Shown piece after piece: positions 15,358 through 22,562 of a stretch of 42,901 nt of DNA (position 1 is the stretch's first letter; each line of letters opens with the position of its first letter). The stretch comes from Streptomyces sp. Ru71 (lineage in GTDB: Bacteria > Actinomycetota > Actinomycetes > Streptomycetales > Streptomycetaceae), in NCBI RefSeq assembly GCF_002920535.1, contig NZ_PQSS01000064.1:1-42901 (forward strand). Direction: 5' to 3'. Both the position numbers and the translations under genes were made by a program. The notes under the pieces are model-generated. The model was not told the DNA's origin, ran no database searches, and saw only the letters and a program-made list of their open reading frames with translations.

Positions 15358-15654
15358 GTGATCTTCAAGCGCATCGGAAACGGCCGGCCGTACCCCGACC
15401 ACGGCCGGGAGAGCACCCGGCAGTGGGCGGACGTCGCGCCGCGCCCGGTCCGCCTCGATCAGCTGGTGACCACCAAGCAGCAGCTCGACCTGGAGACCCT
15501 GCTCGCCGAGGACTCGACGTTCTACGGCGACCTCTTCGCGCACGTCGTGAAGTGGCAGGGCGACCTGTATCTGGAGGACGGCCTGCACCGCGCGGTCCGG
15601 GCCGCGCTCCAGCAGCGCCAGGTGCTGCACGCACGCGTCCTGGAACTGGACTGA
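15358..15654 (+). CDS. ParB-like small conserved protein, annotated in relatives as VapB-family antitoxin (98 aa)
   Basis: Compact conserved protein starting IFKRIGNGRPYPDHG. VRLDQLVTTKQQLDLETLL followed by VKWQGDLYLEDGLHRAVRAAL resembles the ParB/sulfiredoxin-like pattern (DG-H-R). I recall close Streptomyces relatives carrying a VapB antitoxin label. No toxin gene lies next to it, so a toxin-antitoxin role is doubtful. GTG is used without a Shine-Dalgarno behind a -10 box 6 nt away, indicating leaderless expression. Next gene is the LytR_C protein. Confidence 0.8.
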   Translation: MIFKRIGNGRPYPDHGRESTRQWADVAPRPVRLDQLVTTKQQLDLETLLAEDSTFYGDLFAHVVKWQGDLYLEDGLHRAVRAALQQRQVLHARVLELD

Positions 15655-15797
15655 CGGCAGGGGCGCAGCCGGACTGACGGGCGTCCGAGGGCGGCACCGA
15701 CCCCACGGAGTGACTCCGTCCGGTCACGGTGTGGCCCTTTCGGGTTCTCCTGGGCGGATCGAATGATCATCTAGTAGGCATCGCCGCCCGGGCGCAC

Positions 15798-15803
15798 TAC
15801 GCT
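15798..15803 (+). promoter_or_regulatory. -10 element TACGCT giving a leaderless transcript
   Basis: TACGCT ends 6 nt before the ATG at 15810 of the LytR_C protein, with no ribosome-binding site between. Same geometry as at 15346. Confidence 0.55.
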
Positions 15804-15809
15804 GCGCCC

Positions 15810-16445
15810 ATGAGCATGCTGACTCCCCCCGGCATGGGCGGCAAGTACCGGATCACGGGGGACAAGTACCCGCGCATGCGCCGTCCCCGGCGCCGCGGCA
15901 GGCTGGTGTTCCTCACCGTCGCCTGCGTCGCCGTGCTCGGAGTGATCGGCTGGGGCACGCTGCAGCTCATCGACGTCTTCACCGGCGGCGGCAAGAAAGC
16001 GACGGCGTCCGGCTCCAAGGGCGACTGCCGGACCAAGGCCGGTCCGTCGTCCGCCGCGGCCGCCGCCCTGCCCGCCCCGGGCTCGATCACCGTCAACGTG
16101 TTCAACGCGACGCCCCGCAGCGGGCTCGCCAAGCAGACCGCCGACGAGCTGAAGAAGCGCGGCTTCCGGATCGGCGAGGTGGGCAACGCGAGCAAGGACT
16201 ACGACAAGAAGGTGCCCGGCACCGCGGTGCTGCTCGGCCCCGCCTCCTCGCTGAACACCTCGCTGCCGGTCCTCGCCACGCAGCTGGCCGGCGCCGAGCG
16301 CCGCACCGACGCCGCCCACAAGGGCGCGGCGATCGACCTGATCATCGGCAACACCTTCAAGTCCCTGGACGCCAAGCCGGCCGCCGACCAGGCCCTGAAG
16401 AAGCTGACGGCCCCGGCGTCCACGGCACCGAAGAAGGGCTGCTGA
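15810..16445 (+). CDS. Membrane-anchored LytR C-terminal domain protein (211 aa)
   Basis: Cytoplasmic basic N terminus (about 1-33), one TM helix (LVFLTVACVAVLGVIGWGTL, about 34-54), a linker, then an extracellular LytR_C domain. The domain begins ITVNVFNATPRSGLAKQTAD and continues with KKRGFRIGEVGNAS and TAVLLGPAS. LytR_C domains accompany cell-wall polymer ligases, but the catalytic LCP domain is absent here, so it probably binds or assists. ATG at 15810 is chosen from the -10 spacing. Ends facing upp with a terminator-like hairpin between. Confidence 0.88.
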   Translation: MSMLTPPGMGGKYRITGDKYPRMRRPRRRGRLVFLTVACVAVLGVIGWGTLQLIDVFTGGGKKATASGSKGDCRTKAGPSSAAAAALPAPGSITVNVFNATPRSGLAKQTADELKKRGFRIGEVGNASKDYDKKVPGTAVLLGPASSLNTSLPVLATQLAGAERRTDAAHKGAAIDLIIGNTFKSLDAKPAADQALKKLTAPASTAPKKGC

Positions 16446-16460
16446 GCGCTCCGCCGATCC

Positions 16461-16480
16461 GGCGCCGTGCCAACGGCGCC
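16461..16480. terminator. Hairpin between convergent LytR_C gene and upp
   Basis: GGCGCCG-N6-CGGCGCC stem-loop 15 nt after the LytR_C stop. No T tract, but in a convergent gap it may stop transcription from either side. Confidence 0.5.
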
Positions 16481-16532
16481 GGGGCGCCGTGTTCCGGGGT
16501 TGCTCACCCGCGCCGGGGTGCGCGCTCCGGTG

Positions 16533-17168
16533 TTACTCCGCCGCCCCGTAGAGCCGGTCGCCCGCGTCGCCGAGGCCCGGGATGATGTAGCCGTGCTCGT
16601 TGAGGTGGTCGTCGACCGCCGCGGTGACGACCGTGACCGGCGTGCCCGCCAGTTCGCGCTCCATGATCTCGACGCCCTCGGGCGCGGCCAGCAGCACGAC
16701 GGCCGTGACGTCGTCCGCGCCGCGCTTGATCAGCTCGCGGATCGCGGCGACCAGGGTGCCGCCCGTGGCCAGCATCGGGTCCAGCACGTACACCTGGCGC
16801 CCGGAGAGGTCCTCGGGCATCCGCGTGGCGTACGTGGAGGCCTCCAGCGTCTCCTCGTTGCGGATCATGCCGAGGAAGCCCACCTCGGCCGTCGGCAGCA
16901 GCCGCATCATGCCGTCCAGCATGCCGAGCCCGGCCCGCAGGATCGGCACCACCAGCGGACGCGGCCGGGCCAGCTTGACGCCGGTGGTCCGGGCCACGGG
17001 GGTCTGGATGTCGACCGCCTCGGTGCGCACGTCCCGGGTCGCCTCGTAGGCGAGCAGGGTGACCAGCTCGTCGGCGAGCCGACGGAAGGTCGCGGAGTCG
17101 GTGCGCTGGTCGCGCAGCGTGGTGAGCTTGTGGGCGACCAGGGGGTGGTCGACGACATGGAGACGCAT
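16533..17168 (-). CDS. upp: Uracil phosphoribosyltransferase (211 aa)
   Basis: Pyrimidine salvage: uracil + PRPP to UMP + PPi, cytosolic. Begins MRLHVVDHPLVAHKLTTLRD as in the family. PRPP-binding motif VLDPMLATGGT and C-terminal uracil-binding segment YIIPGLGDAGDRLYG are both intact, and length is normal. ATG at 17168 has no Shine-Dalgarno but has TACTGT 7 nt upstream, suggesting a leaderless or near-leaderless transcript. It is monocistronic here. Confidence 0.97.
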   Translation of the reverse strand: MRLHVVDHPLVAHKLTTLRDQRTDSATFRRLADELVTLLAYEATRDVRTEAVDIQTPVARTTGVKLARPRPLVVPILRAGLGMLDGMMRLLPTAEVGFLGMIRNEETLEASTYATRMPEDLSGRQVYVLDPMLATGGTLVAAIRELIKRGADDVTAVVLLAAPEGVEIMERELAGTPVTVVTAAVDDHLNEHGYIIPGLGDAGDRLYGAAE

Positions 17169-17309
17169 GTCCACAACAGTAACCGGGCGCACCGCACCCG
17201 GCGTCCGCACGCTGCGTGAGCCTTTGCGGATCGTTTTCTTCCGGCTGCTGGCATCGGACCGCCCGCCCGGGGGAAGGTGGTGGGGACGGACCGGGGGTGG
17301 TGTTCCCAC

Positions 17310-17564
17310 ATGGCTGACCTGTCAGAACCCGAGATACCCGAGCGCGCTTCCGCGCGGCAGCCGGATTCCCAGCAACGGGACTCCCCACGACGGGACTCCC
17401 CGCAGCGGGACGTTCCGGAGACCGACGCGGAGCGGCGGCGCCGCCGCGCCCAGTTCCTGCGCGACCTGGCCGAGGCGCGCGAGCTGCGCGACCGGGTGCA
17501 GCCCCGCCGCGCCAAGGCGGCCCGGCTCCGGCACGCGATGCGTATGCGCACGTTCCGCTGGTGA
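17310..17564 (+). CDS. Small Arg-rich conserved hypothetical protein (84 aa)
   Basis: Begins MADLSEPEIPERASARQ, has a Q/R/D/S-rich low-complexity stretch (about 17-40, itself made of short QRDSP-like repeats), then a helical basic part and the C terminus RHAMRMRTFRW, which I have seen in other actinobacterial small proteins. No function known. Divergent from upp. Nucleic-acid binding is possible from its charge but not shown. Confidence 0.65.
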   Translation: MADLSEPEIPERASARQPDSQQRDSPRRDSPQRDVPETDAERRRRRAQFLRDLAEARELRDRVQPRRAKAARLRHAMRMRTFRW

Positions 17565-18103
17565 CCCGCCGGACGCGGGACACGCGGCGACCGGCGGACA
17601 CGGACACGCGCAGACCGGCCGCGCGGGGACACGCGGTGACCCGTGAAAGCCAGACACGCGCAGACCGGCAGGCGCGGACACGCGCAGACCGGCGAACGCG
17701 GACACGCGCAGACCGGCGGCGCGGGGAGACGCGGTGACCCGCCGGACGCGGACACGCCGTGCCCCGTGGACGCGGAAGCGCGTGGCGCCCGTGGACGCGG
17801 GGCCATGGGCGGGAAGATCCGCGGGCCGTGCGGGCGTTGCCGGGGTGGGCGTGCGTGGGAGATGTGAAAACCCGCGTACGATCCGCAGGTGGCGGCAACG
17901 AGTGTGCTGGTGAGTCCAGATGGACGTGCCCGCGGACCCGCGTGCAAAACTGCCGGACACAGGGAGCCGAAGACGTCCCCTGAACGCCTTGTTTCTGCCA
18001 CGATTCCGAGTGGGTGGGGCTCGGAGCCCGAGCTTCTCCCCGTCCGTAACCTCCGCCGGGGGGACCCCCAACCGGCACGCCTAAGACCAGTGGGAGAGTC
18101 ACG
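17565..18103. other. 539-bp gene-poor gap: minisatellite then promoter region
   Basis: The first half (to about 17800) is a degenerate tandem repeat, listed separately. Its open frames are repeat artefacts of low-complexity sequence. The second half probably holds the promoter of the tadA unit: TACGAT at 17877-17882 is a possible -10, without a good -35. The last 40 bp contain GGGAGAG before the GTG at 18104. Confidence 0.5.
17572..17760. repeat. Minisatellite built on GACACGCGCAGACCGGC
   Basis: Exact 17-mer copies start at 17603, 17653, 17677 and 17701, so the spacing is 50, 24 and 24 bp. Interleaved GACACGCGGTGACCCG/GAGACGCGGTGACCCG units occur at about 17628 and 17727, and diverged GGACGCGGACACG pieces flank the array. 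The array is not codon-phased to any supported gene. Confidence 0.85.
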
Positions 18104-18634
18104 GTGTACTTCACCGCACTGCTCGCGCGCACCGAAGACGGGTGGGAAGCGAGCGACACAGAGCTCGACGATGTGGAGACCCTGTCGGATCTGGCCGACC
18201 TGGCCCGGGAAGCCTCTCCCGACGAGGACACGGTGCTCGTCCTGATCGAGCAGGAGGACGCGTGGTTCGGCGTCGTCCGGGTGGACGGCGAGGAGGACCC
18301 GCGGGTCTTCGTCTCGAACGCCTCCGTCGCCGCCCGCAGCTCCTACGGCGAGCTGCTGCTCACCGACGAGCTGCTGGGCCGGGAGCCGGGTGAGGACGAC
18401 ACCGACCTGGACGCGCTCGACCTGGACGGCACCGAGGACGGCGACCCCGAGGACGCCGCCGGTGACGAGGACGGCGGCACCGCCGAGGCCGTGCCGAACG
18501 GCCCGGTGGGCGACTCCGCGCTCCTGGACGACCTGGGCGTGAGCGCGAAGGAGCTGCTGGCCCTGGAGGGCGACGCGCTGTCGGAGATCGCCGACGCGCT
18601 GGGCGCCTCCGAGATCCTGGAGGCGGTCCGCTGA
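18104..18634 (+). CDS. tRNA adenosine deaminase-associated protein (176 aa)
   Basis: Conserved actinobacterial family found beside tadA. Residues 1-85 form an alpha/beta domain (YFTALLARTEDGWEASDTELDD...VLVLIEQEDAWFGVVRV). An acidic linker rich in Asp/Glu/Gly (about 88-140) follows, then a C-terminal helical part (LGVSAKELLALEGDALSEIADALG). GTG start with GGGAGAG upstream. Its 3' end carries the GGAGG that serves tadA. Role in TadA activity or stability is inferred from constant linkage. Confidence 0.88.
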   Translation: MYFTALLARTEDGWEASDTELDDVETLSDLADLAREASPDEDTVLVLIEQEDAWFGVVRVDGEEDPRVFVSNASVAARSSYGELLLTDELLGREPGEDDTDLDALDLDGTEDGDPEDAAGDEDGGTAEAVPNGPVGDSALLDDLGVSAKELLALEGDALSEIADALGASEILEAVR

Positions 18635-19125
18635 CCGTCCCGCACGACACCGCGCCGGCCCCGGACCCGGTACGCGACCGCTGGCGGCCCGCGATGCGGC
18701 TCGCCCTGGACGAGGCGGCGCGGGCGGCCCGGGGCGGTGACGTGCCCGTCGGAGCGCTGGTCCTGGCGCCCGACGGCACGAGCGTGCTCGCGACCGGGCA
18801 CAACGAACGCGAGATCACCGGCGATCCGACCGCGCACGCGGAAGTCGTGGCGATCCGCCGGGCGGCGAGCGCGCTCGGCGAGTGGCGGCTGACCGGCTGC
18901 ACGCTCGTCGTGACGCTGGAGCCGTGCACGATGTGCGCGGGCGCGATCGTCCAGTCCCGGGTGGACCGGGTGGTCTACGGCGCCCGGGACGACAAGGCGG
19001 GCGCGGCCGGCTCCCTGTGGGACGTGGTCCGCGACCGCCGGCTCAACCACCGGCCCGAGGTGATCGAGGGCGTGCTGGCGCGGGAGTGCGCGCAGCAGCT
19101 CACGGACTTCTTCCGCACCCGCTGA
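18631..19125 (+). CDS. tadA: tRNA-specific adenosine-34 deaminase, probable CTG start (164 aa)
   Basis: Deaminates A34 to inosine in tRNA-Arg(ACG), allowing one tRNA to read CGU/CGC/CGA. Zinc site: HAEVVAIRRA (His and catalytic Glu) and EPCTMCAGAIVQSR (two Cys). Start: no ATG, GTG or TTG exists in frame before 18694. That ATG would remove RDRWRP, which aligns with the first helix of known TadA. CTG at 18631 has GGAGG exactly 7 nt upstream and overlaps the previous stop (CTGA), so I prefer it; the fallback is 18694. The substrate tRNA-Arg(ACG) is also in this window (38432-38504). Confidence 0.93.
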   Translation: MTVPHDTAPAPDPVRDRWRPAMRLALDEAARAARGGDVPVGALVLAPDGTSVLATGHNEREITGDPTAHAEVVAIRRAASALGEWRLTGCTLVVTLEPCTMCAGAIVQSRVDRVVYGARDDKAGAAGSLWDVVRDRRLNHRPEVIEGVLARECAQQLTDFFRTR

Positions 19126-19192
19126 CCGCCGCCCGGCGGCCCCCCGCCTATCGATTTCGGTCCACGGCCCCCCGTGCTGTAAGGTCTCCCTC

Positions 19193-19277
19193 GGTAGCGT
19201 GTCCGAGCGGCCGAAGGAGCTCGCCTCGAAAGCGAGTGTGGCGCAAGTCACCGAGGGTTCAAATCCCTCCGCTACCG
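19193..19277 (+). tRNA. tRNA-Ser(CGA)
   Basis: Acceptor stem GGTAGCG/CGCTACC, discriminator G, anticodon loop CTCGAAA (anticodon CGA, reads UCG), long class II variable arm and T-loop GTTCAAATC. No CCA is encoded. TAAGGT at 19180-19185 ends 7 nt before the 5' end. Confidence 0.97.
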
Positions 19278-19282
19278 CTGAC

Positions 19283-19319
19283 AACACCCCCCGCCGCGGC
19301 AACGCGGACGGGGGGTGTT
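19283..19319. terminator. Strong hairpin terminator after tRNA-Ser(CGA)
   Basis: Long inverted repeat AACACCCCCCG... / ...CGGGGGGTGTT with a GC-rich inner part. It is placed 5 nt after the tRNA and also 3' of the converging MmcQ gene, so it is probably bidirectional. Confidence 0.88.
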
Positions 19320-19335
19320 CTGCGTCCCAGCCCCC

Positions 19336-19677
19336 TCACCCCCCGAGATGCCCCCGAGCCACACTCACCGGGACACACATCCGCCAGGCGTCCGTGACCA
19401 GTTCCGCCAGTTCGTCCGGCGTGAGCGCGGCGAGCCGGGCCTCGGCCCAGTTGAACCGCAGGTCGGACGCGCGGGGGAGGGAGAACTTCTCCGGCTGGGA
19501 GGCGACCAGCGCCGCCCGCTCCTCCTTCGGGAAGGCGAAGCCGAGGACGGTCTCGTCGCGCGACAGGGCGAGGTAGACGATCCGCCCGATGCGGAACTTC
19601 ACCCGGTCCCGGATCAGATGCTCCTCGGTGCGCGGCAGCGCAAGCGCGAGCCGTCGTACGTCCTCGACCGTGGCCAT
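19336..19677 (-). CDS. MmcQ/YjbR family DNA-binding protein (113 aa)
   Basis: Small alpha/beta protein of the MmcQ/YjbR family: MATVEDVRRLALALPRTEEH, FRIGRIVYLALSRDETVLGFAFPKEE and FNWAEARLAALTPDELAELV. The fold resembles a CyaY-like or double-wing DNA-binding fold, but its biological role is not established. ATG with GGTGG just upstream. It converges on tRNA-Ser(CGA) with a shared terminator. Confidence 0.88.
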   Translation of the reverse strand: MATVEDVRRLALALPRTEEHLIRDRVKFRIGRIVYLALSRDETVLGFAFPKEERAALVASQPEKFSLPRASDLRFNWAEARLAALTPDELAELVTDAWRMCVPVSVARGHLGG

Positions 19678-19809
19678 GCCACCACCCCCGCCGCCAGAGT
19701 CTCACGCAACGTCTCGGCGTGGGCCGTTGGTCCTCAAATACGACTGGTCGTTACACTCACGGCCGGCAACAGGGGACCCACCAGGCACGTCCGTGACAGG
19801 GAGGCCGCG

Positions 19810-19989
19810 ATGGCGGTGAACGCGAAGAAGATCGCCGTCTATGCGCTCGTGGTCTTCGCGCTGTACGTGATCATCACGGACCCGGCCAAGGCCGCGGACT
19901 ACGTCCAGATAGGGTTCGAGGGCATATCGGACGCCGCCAAGGCCATCGGTGACTTCATGACATGGGTCGCCAATGGAGGCAAGGGCTGA
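19810..19989 (+). CDS. Small single-TM conserved protein (59 aa)
   Basis: ATG follows GGGAGG. The protein has a short basic N terminus (MAVNAKK), one TM helix (IAVYALVVFALYVIITDP, about 8-25) and an amphipathic C-terminal helix (AADYVQIGFEGISDAAKAIG). No function recognised. The strong ribosome-binding site and close spacing (16 nt) to the next gene support a real two-gene unit. Confidence 0.7.
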   Translation: MAVNAKKIAVYALVVFALYVIITDPAKAADYVQIGFEGISDAAKAIGDFMTWVANGGKG

Positions 19990-20005
19990 CCCCCGGGAGT
20001 ACCCC

Positions 20006-20299
20006 ATGATCCGCCACCTGGTTCTCTTCAAGCTCAACGAGGGCGTCGAGCGCGACGACCCGCGGGTCGTGAAGGGCGTCGAGGCCTTCGAGGCGCTCGA
20101 CGGCAAGATCGACGAGATCCGCTTCTGGGAGCTCGGCTGGAACATCAGCGACCGCCCCATCGCCTACGACTTCGCGATCAACTCGGGCTTCGACGACGCC
20201 GACGCGCTGCGCCGCTACGTCGAGCACCCCGAGCACCAGGCCGGCGTGGCCCTGTGGCGCGAGTTCGCCACGTGGGTGATCGCCGACTACGCGTACTGA
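20006..20299 (+). CDS. Dabb (stress-responsive alpha/beta-barrel) protein (97 aa)
   Basis: Short ferredoxin-like dimeric barrel: MIRHLVLFKLNEGVERDDP, RFWELGWNISDRPIAYDFAI, F..ADALRRYVEHPEHQA. Family members include polyketide cyclase-like and stress proteins, and no specific substrate can be named. ATG at 20006 is chosen because the family start is at IRHLVLFK. Followed by a good terminator. Confidence 0.88.
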   Translation: MIRHLVLFKLNEGVERDDPRVVKGVEAFEALDGKIDEIRFWELGWNISDRPIAYDFAINSGFDDADALRRYVEHPEHQAGVALWREFATWVIADYAY

Positions 20300-20324
20300 G
20301 CCTCCCGGCCCGAGCGCCGGCCTG

Positions 20325-20353
20325 CCCCGCACCCGCCAAGGGTGCGGGGTTTT
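20325..20353 (+). terminator. Rho-independent terminator after the Dabb gene
   Basis: CCCCGCACCC-N5-GGGTGCGGGG stem followed by TTTT. It isolates the sigF promoter region from upstream transcription. Confidence 0.9.
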
Positions 20354-20441
20354 AGTCGTCTTATGGCCCATCTCTTACCCCAACACGTAGATATGCGGTG
20401 CTTGCACACAGTGGACATGTCTTGTGATGCTATGACCGCTT

Positions 20442-20465
20442 TTGACGGATGAGTTGACGGATGAC
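20442..20465 (+). repeat. Tandem 12-bp repeat in the sigF leader
   Basis: TTGACGGATGAG followed by TTGACGGATGAC, ending 15 nt upstream of the sigF GTG. It is a local duplication in phase with the gene. It contains extra in-frame TTG codons that could mislead start calling. Confidence 0.8.
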
Positions 20466-20480
20466 GAGGTGGAGTTGACC

Positions 20481-21299
20481 GTGCCGGCCAGTACTGCGCC
20501 TCAGGCACCGCCCCAGGACGCCGCACCCCGACGCAGCCGGGGCGCCGACACCCGGGCACTCACCCAGGTGCTCTTCGCGCAGCTGAAGGAGCTCACGCCG
20601 GGCACGCCGGAGCACAACCGGGTACGAGGGGCGCTGATCGAGGCCAACCTGCCGCTCGTGCGCTACGCCGCCGCCCGCTTCCGGTCCCGCAACGAACCGA
20701 TGGAGGACGTCGTCCAGGTCGGCACCATCGGGCTGATCAACGCCATCGACCGGTTCGACCCGGACCGCGGGGTGCAGTTCCCGACCTTCGCCATGCCCAC
20801 GGTCGTCGGCGAGATCAAGCGCTACTTCCGCGACAACGTCCGCACCGTCCACGTCCCGCGCCGGCTGCACGAGCTGTGGGTGCAGGTCAACAGCGCCACC
20901 GAGGACCTGACCACCGCCTTCGGGCGCTCCCCGTCCACCGCCGAGATCGCCGAGCGACTGCGCATCAGCGAGGAGGAGGTGCTGTCCTGCATCGAGGCCG
21001 GACGGTCGTACCACGCCACCTCGCTGGAGGCCGCCCAGGAGGGCGACGGGCTGCCCGGCCTGCTCGACCGGCTCGGCTACGAGGACCCGGCCCTGGACGG
21101 CGTCGAGCACCGCGATCTCGTACGGCACCTGCTGGTGCAGCTGCCCGAGCGCGAGCAGCGCATCCTGCTGCTGCGCTACTACAGCAACCTCACCCAGTCG
21201 CAGATCAGCGCCGAGCTGGGCGTCTCCCAGATGCACGTCTCCCGGCTGCTCGCCCGCAGCTTCCAGCGACTGCGCTCGGCCAACCGGATCGACGCATAA
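20481..21299 (+). CDS. sigF: RNA polymerase sigma factor, SigF (272 aa)
   Basis: Sigma-B/F family factor: region 2 (RYAAARFRSRNEPMEDVVQVGTIGL, then FPTFAMPTVVGEIKRYFRD), region 3 (PSTAEIAERLRISEEEV) and region 4 HTH (LTQSQISAELGVSQMHVSRLLARS). SigF in Streptomyces acts late in spore maturation. Start GTG at 20481 (PASTAPQAPP) is preceded by AGGTGGAG at correct spacing; upstream TTG codons belong to a duplicated leader. No anti-sigma gene is adjacent. The gene directly downstream is its paralogue sigN. Confidence 0.93.
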   Translation: MPASTAPQAPPQDAAPRRSRGADTRALTQVLFAQLKELTPGTPEHNRVRGALIEANLPLVRYAAARFRSRNEPMEDVVQVGTIGLINAIDRFDPDRGVQFPTFAMPTVVGEIKRYFRDNVRTVHVPRRLHELWVQVNSATEDLTTAFGRSPSTAEIAERLRISEEEVLSCIEAGRSYHATSLEAAQEGDGLPGLLDRLGYEDPALDGVEHRDLVRHLLVQLPEREQRILLLRYYSNLTQSQISAELGVSQMHVSRLLARSFQRLRSANRIDA

Positions 21300-21456
21300 T
21301 CGGACCGGCGAGCAACCCGTTCGCGCCACCGGCGCACAACCGAATACCGGATCGATCCCTCACCGCCGCGAGCGAATCGCTCATCAGCGCGGATGTCGGT
21401 GTTTTCGGCCCGAAAGCCCGTCAGACCCCTTGTTTCCAGGGCCGTTTCGCATCTCG

Positions 21457-21496
21457 CATGTCGACATGTCACTACAGCGTGTTGCCGACATGTGAC
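21457..21496. promoter_or_regulatory. Palindrome and direct repeats in the sigF-sigN gap (21300-21606)
   Basis: CATGTCGACATG is a perfect 12-bp palindrome at 21457-21468. CGACATGT(C/G)AC occurs at 21462-21472 and 21486-21496, 24 bp apart in the same orientation. These are candidate binding sites for a developmental regulator of sigN. Apart from these sites and the promoter below, I see nothing else in this 307-bp gap. Confidence 0.5.
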
Positions 21497-21512
21497 ATTC
21501 TGCCGGAAGAGC

Positions 21513-21538
21513 GTTTGCCGTGGCTTCGGCTCCGGTAT
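21513..21538 (+). promoter_or_regulatory. Candidate SigB/F/N-type promoter of sigN
   Basis: GTTT-N16-CGGTAT matches the Streptomyces sigma-B/F-family consensus (GTTT, 14-16 nt, GGGTAT) with one mismatch in the -10. It lies about 70 bp upstream of the sigN ATG, consistent with control by SigN itself or a relative. Confidence 0.6.
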
Positions 21539-21606
21539 TCAGGTGAAGGCTGCGTTCCTTCGTGGGAGCGTCCGCCGCGACCGTCCCGCGACCCAAAGGG
21601 GGTGGC

Positions 21607-22524
21607 ATGTCCGCAGACCAGGGCAGCTCGAAGGTGCTCACGCTCACGAAGAGCGAGACAGCGCCGGAGACGCTCGACGTTCTCGATGACGCCTCGGCCC
21701 TGGAGGCCGTGCCGGCCCCCGCCCTGCCGACGGAGCCGGCCGCGGCCCCTCCGGTGACCGGGGACATCGACACCCGCACGCTGTCCCGCTCCCTGTTCCT
21801 GCGGCTCGCCGCCCTCGACGAGGACAGCCCCGAGCGTGCCTACGTCCGGGACACCCTGATCGAGCTCAACCTCCCCCTCGTGCGCTACGCGGCCGCCCGC
21901 TTCCGCTCGCGCAACGAGCCGATGGAGGACATCGTCCAGGTCGGCACCATCGGCCTGATCAAGGCGATCGACCGGTTCGACTGCGAACGCGGAGTGGAGT
22001 TCCCGACCTTCGCGATGCCGACCGTCGTCGGCGAGATCAAGCGGTTCTTCCGGGACACCTCCTGGTCGGTGCGCGTGCCGCGCCGGCTCCAGGAGCTGCG
22101 CCTGGCGCTGACCAAGGCCAGCGACGAACTGTCGCAGAAGCTGGACCGCTCCCCGACGGTCGCGGAGCTCGCCTCGGTGCTCGGCGTGTCCGAGGAGGAC
22201 GTGGTCGACGGCCTCGCGGTCGGCAACGCCTACACCGCCTCCTCGCTGGACTCCCCGGCCCCCGAGGACGACGGCGGCGAGGGCTCGCTCGCCGACCGGC
22301 TCGGCTACGAGGACAGCGCGCTGGAGGGCGTGGAGTACCGCGAGTCGCTCAAGCCGCTGCTGGCCAAGCTCCCGCCCCGCGAGCGGCGGATCATCATGCT
22401 GCGCTTCTTCGCCAACATGACCCAGTCGCAGATCGGCGAGGAGGTCGGCATCTCCCAGATGCACGTCTCCCGCCTGCTCACCCGCACGCTGGCCCAGCTG
22501 CGCGAGGGACTCATCTCCGACTGA
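21607..22524 (+). CDS. sigN: RNA polymerase sigma factor, SigN (305 aa)
   Basis: Sigma-B/F family, closely similar to SigF through regions 2-4 (FRSRNEPMEDIVQVGTIGLI, FPTFAMPTVVGEIKRFFRD, MTQSQIGEEVGISQMHVSRLL). The N-terminal extension of about 85 residues is Ala/Pro/Glu-rich. In S. coelicolor the sigF and sigN genes are likewise adjacent, and SigN acts in aerial hyphae. ATG at 21607 follows AAAGGGGG. It is probably transcribed from its own promoter, since a regulatory gap separates it from sigF. Confidence 0.92.
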   Translation: MSADQGSSKVLTLTKSETAPETLDVLDDASALEAVPAPALPTEPAAAPPVTGDIDTRTLSRSLFLRLAALDEDSPERAYVRDTLIELNLPLVRYAAARFRSRNEPMEDIVQVGTIGLIKAIDRFDCERGVEFPTFAMPTVVGEIKRFFRDTSWSVRVPRRLQELRLALTKASDELSQKLDRSPTVAELASVLGVSEEDVVDGLAVGNAYTASSLDSPAPEDDGGEGSLADRLGYEDSALEGVEYRESLKPLLAKLPPRERRIIMLRFFANMTQSQIGEEVGISQMHVSRLLTRTLAQLREGLISD

Positions 22525-22562
22525 CCCTTCATTTCTGATGCGGCGTCAGTCACCATGGCGCG

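Noticed and set aside
15358..15654. Toxin-antitoxin module
   Set aside because: No toxin-like gene on either side; neighbours are small hypothetical proteins and a LytR_C protein.
17322..18231. Long minus-strand frames across the minisatellite (ending 17322 and 16907) and a plus-strand frame at 17643-17867
   Set aside because: Products are repetitive (RVSA, HAQTG-type) readings of the tandem repeat, with no initiation signals or conserved part.
21471..21480. Possible BldD site ACTACAGCGT upstream of sigN
   Set aside because: Has one base too many between the conserved AC and CAG/GT blocks relative to the consensus I know.
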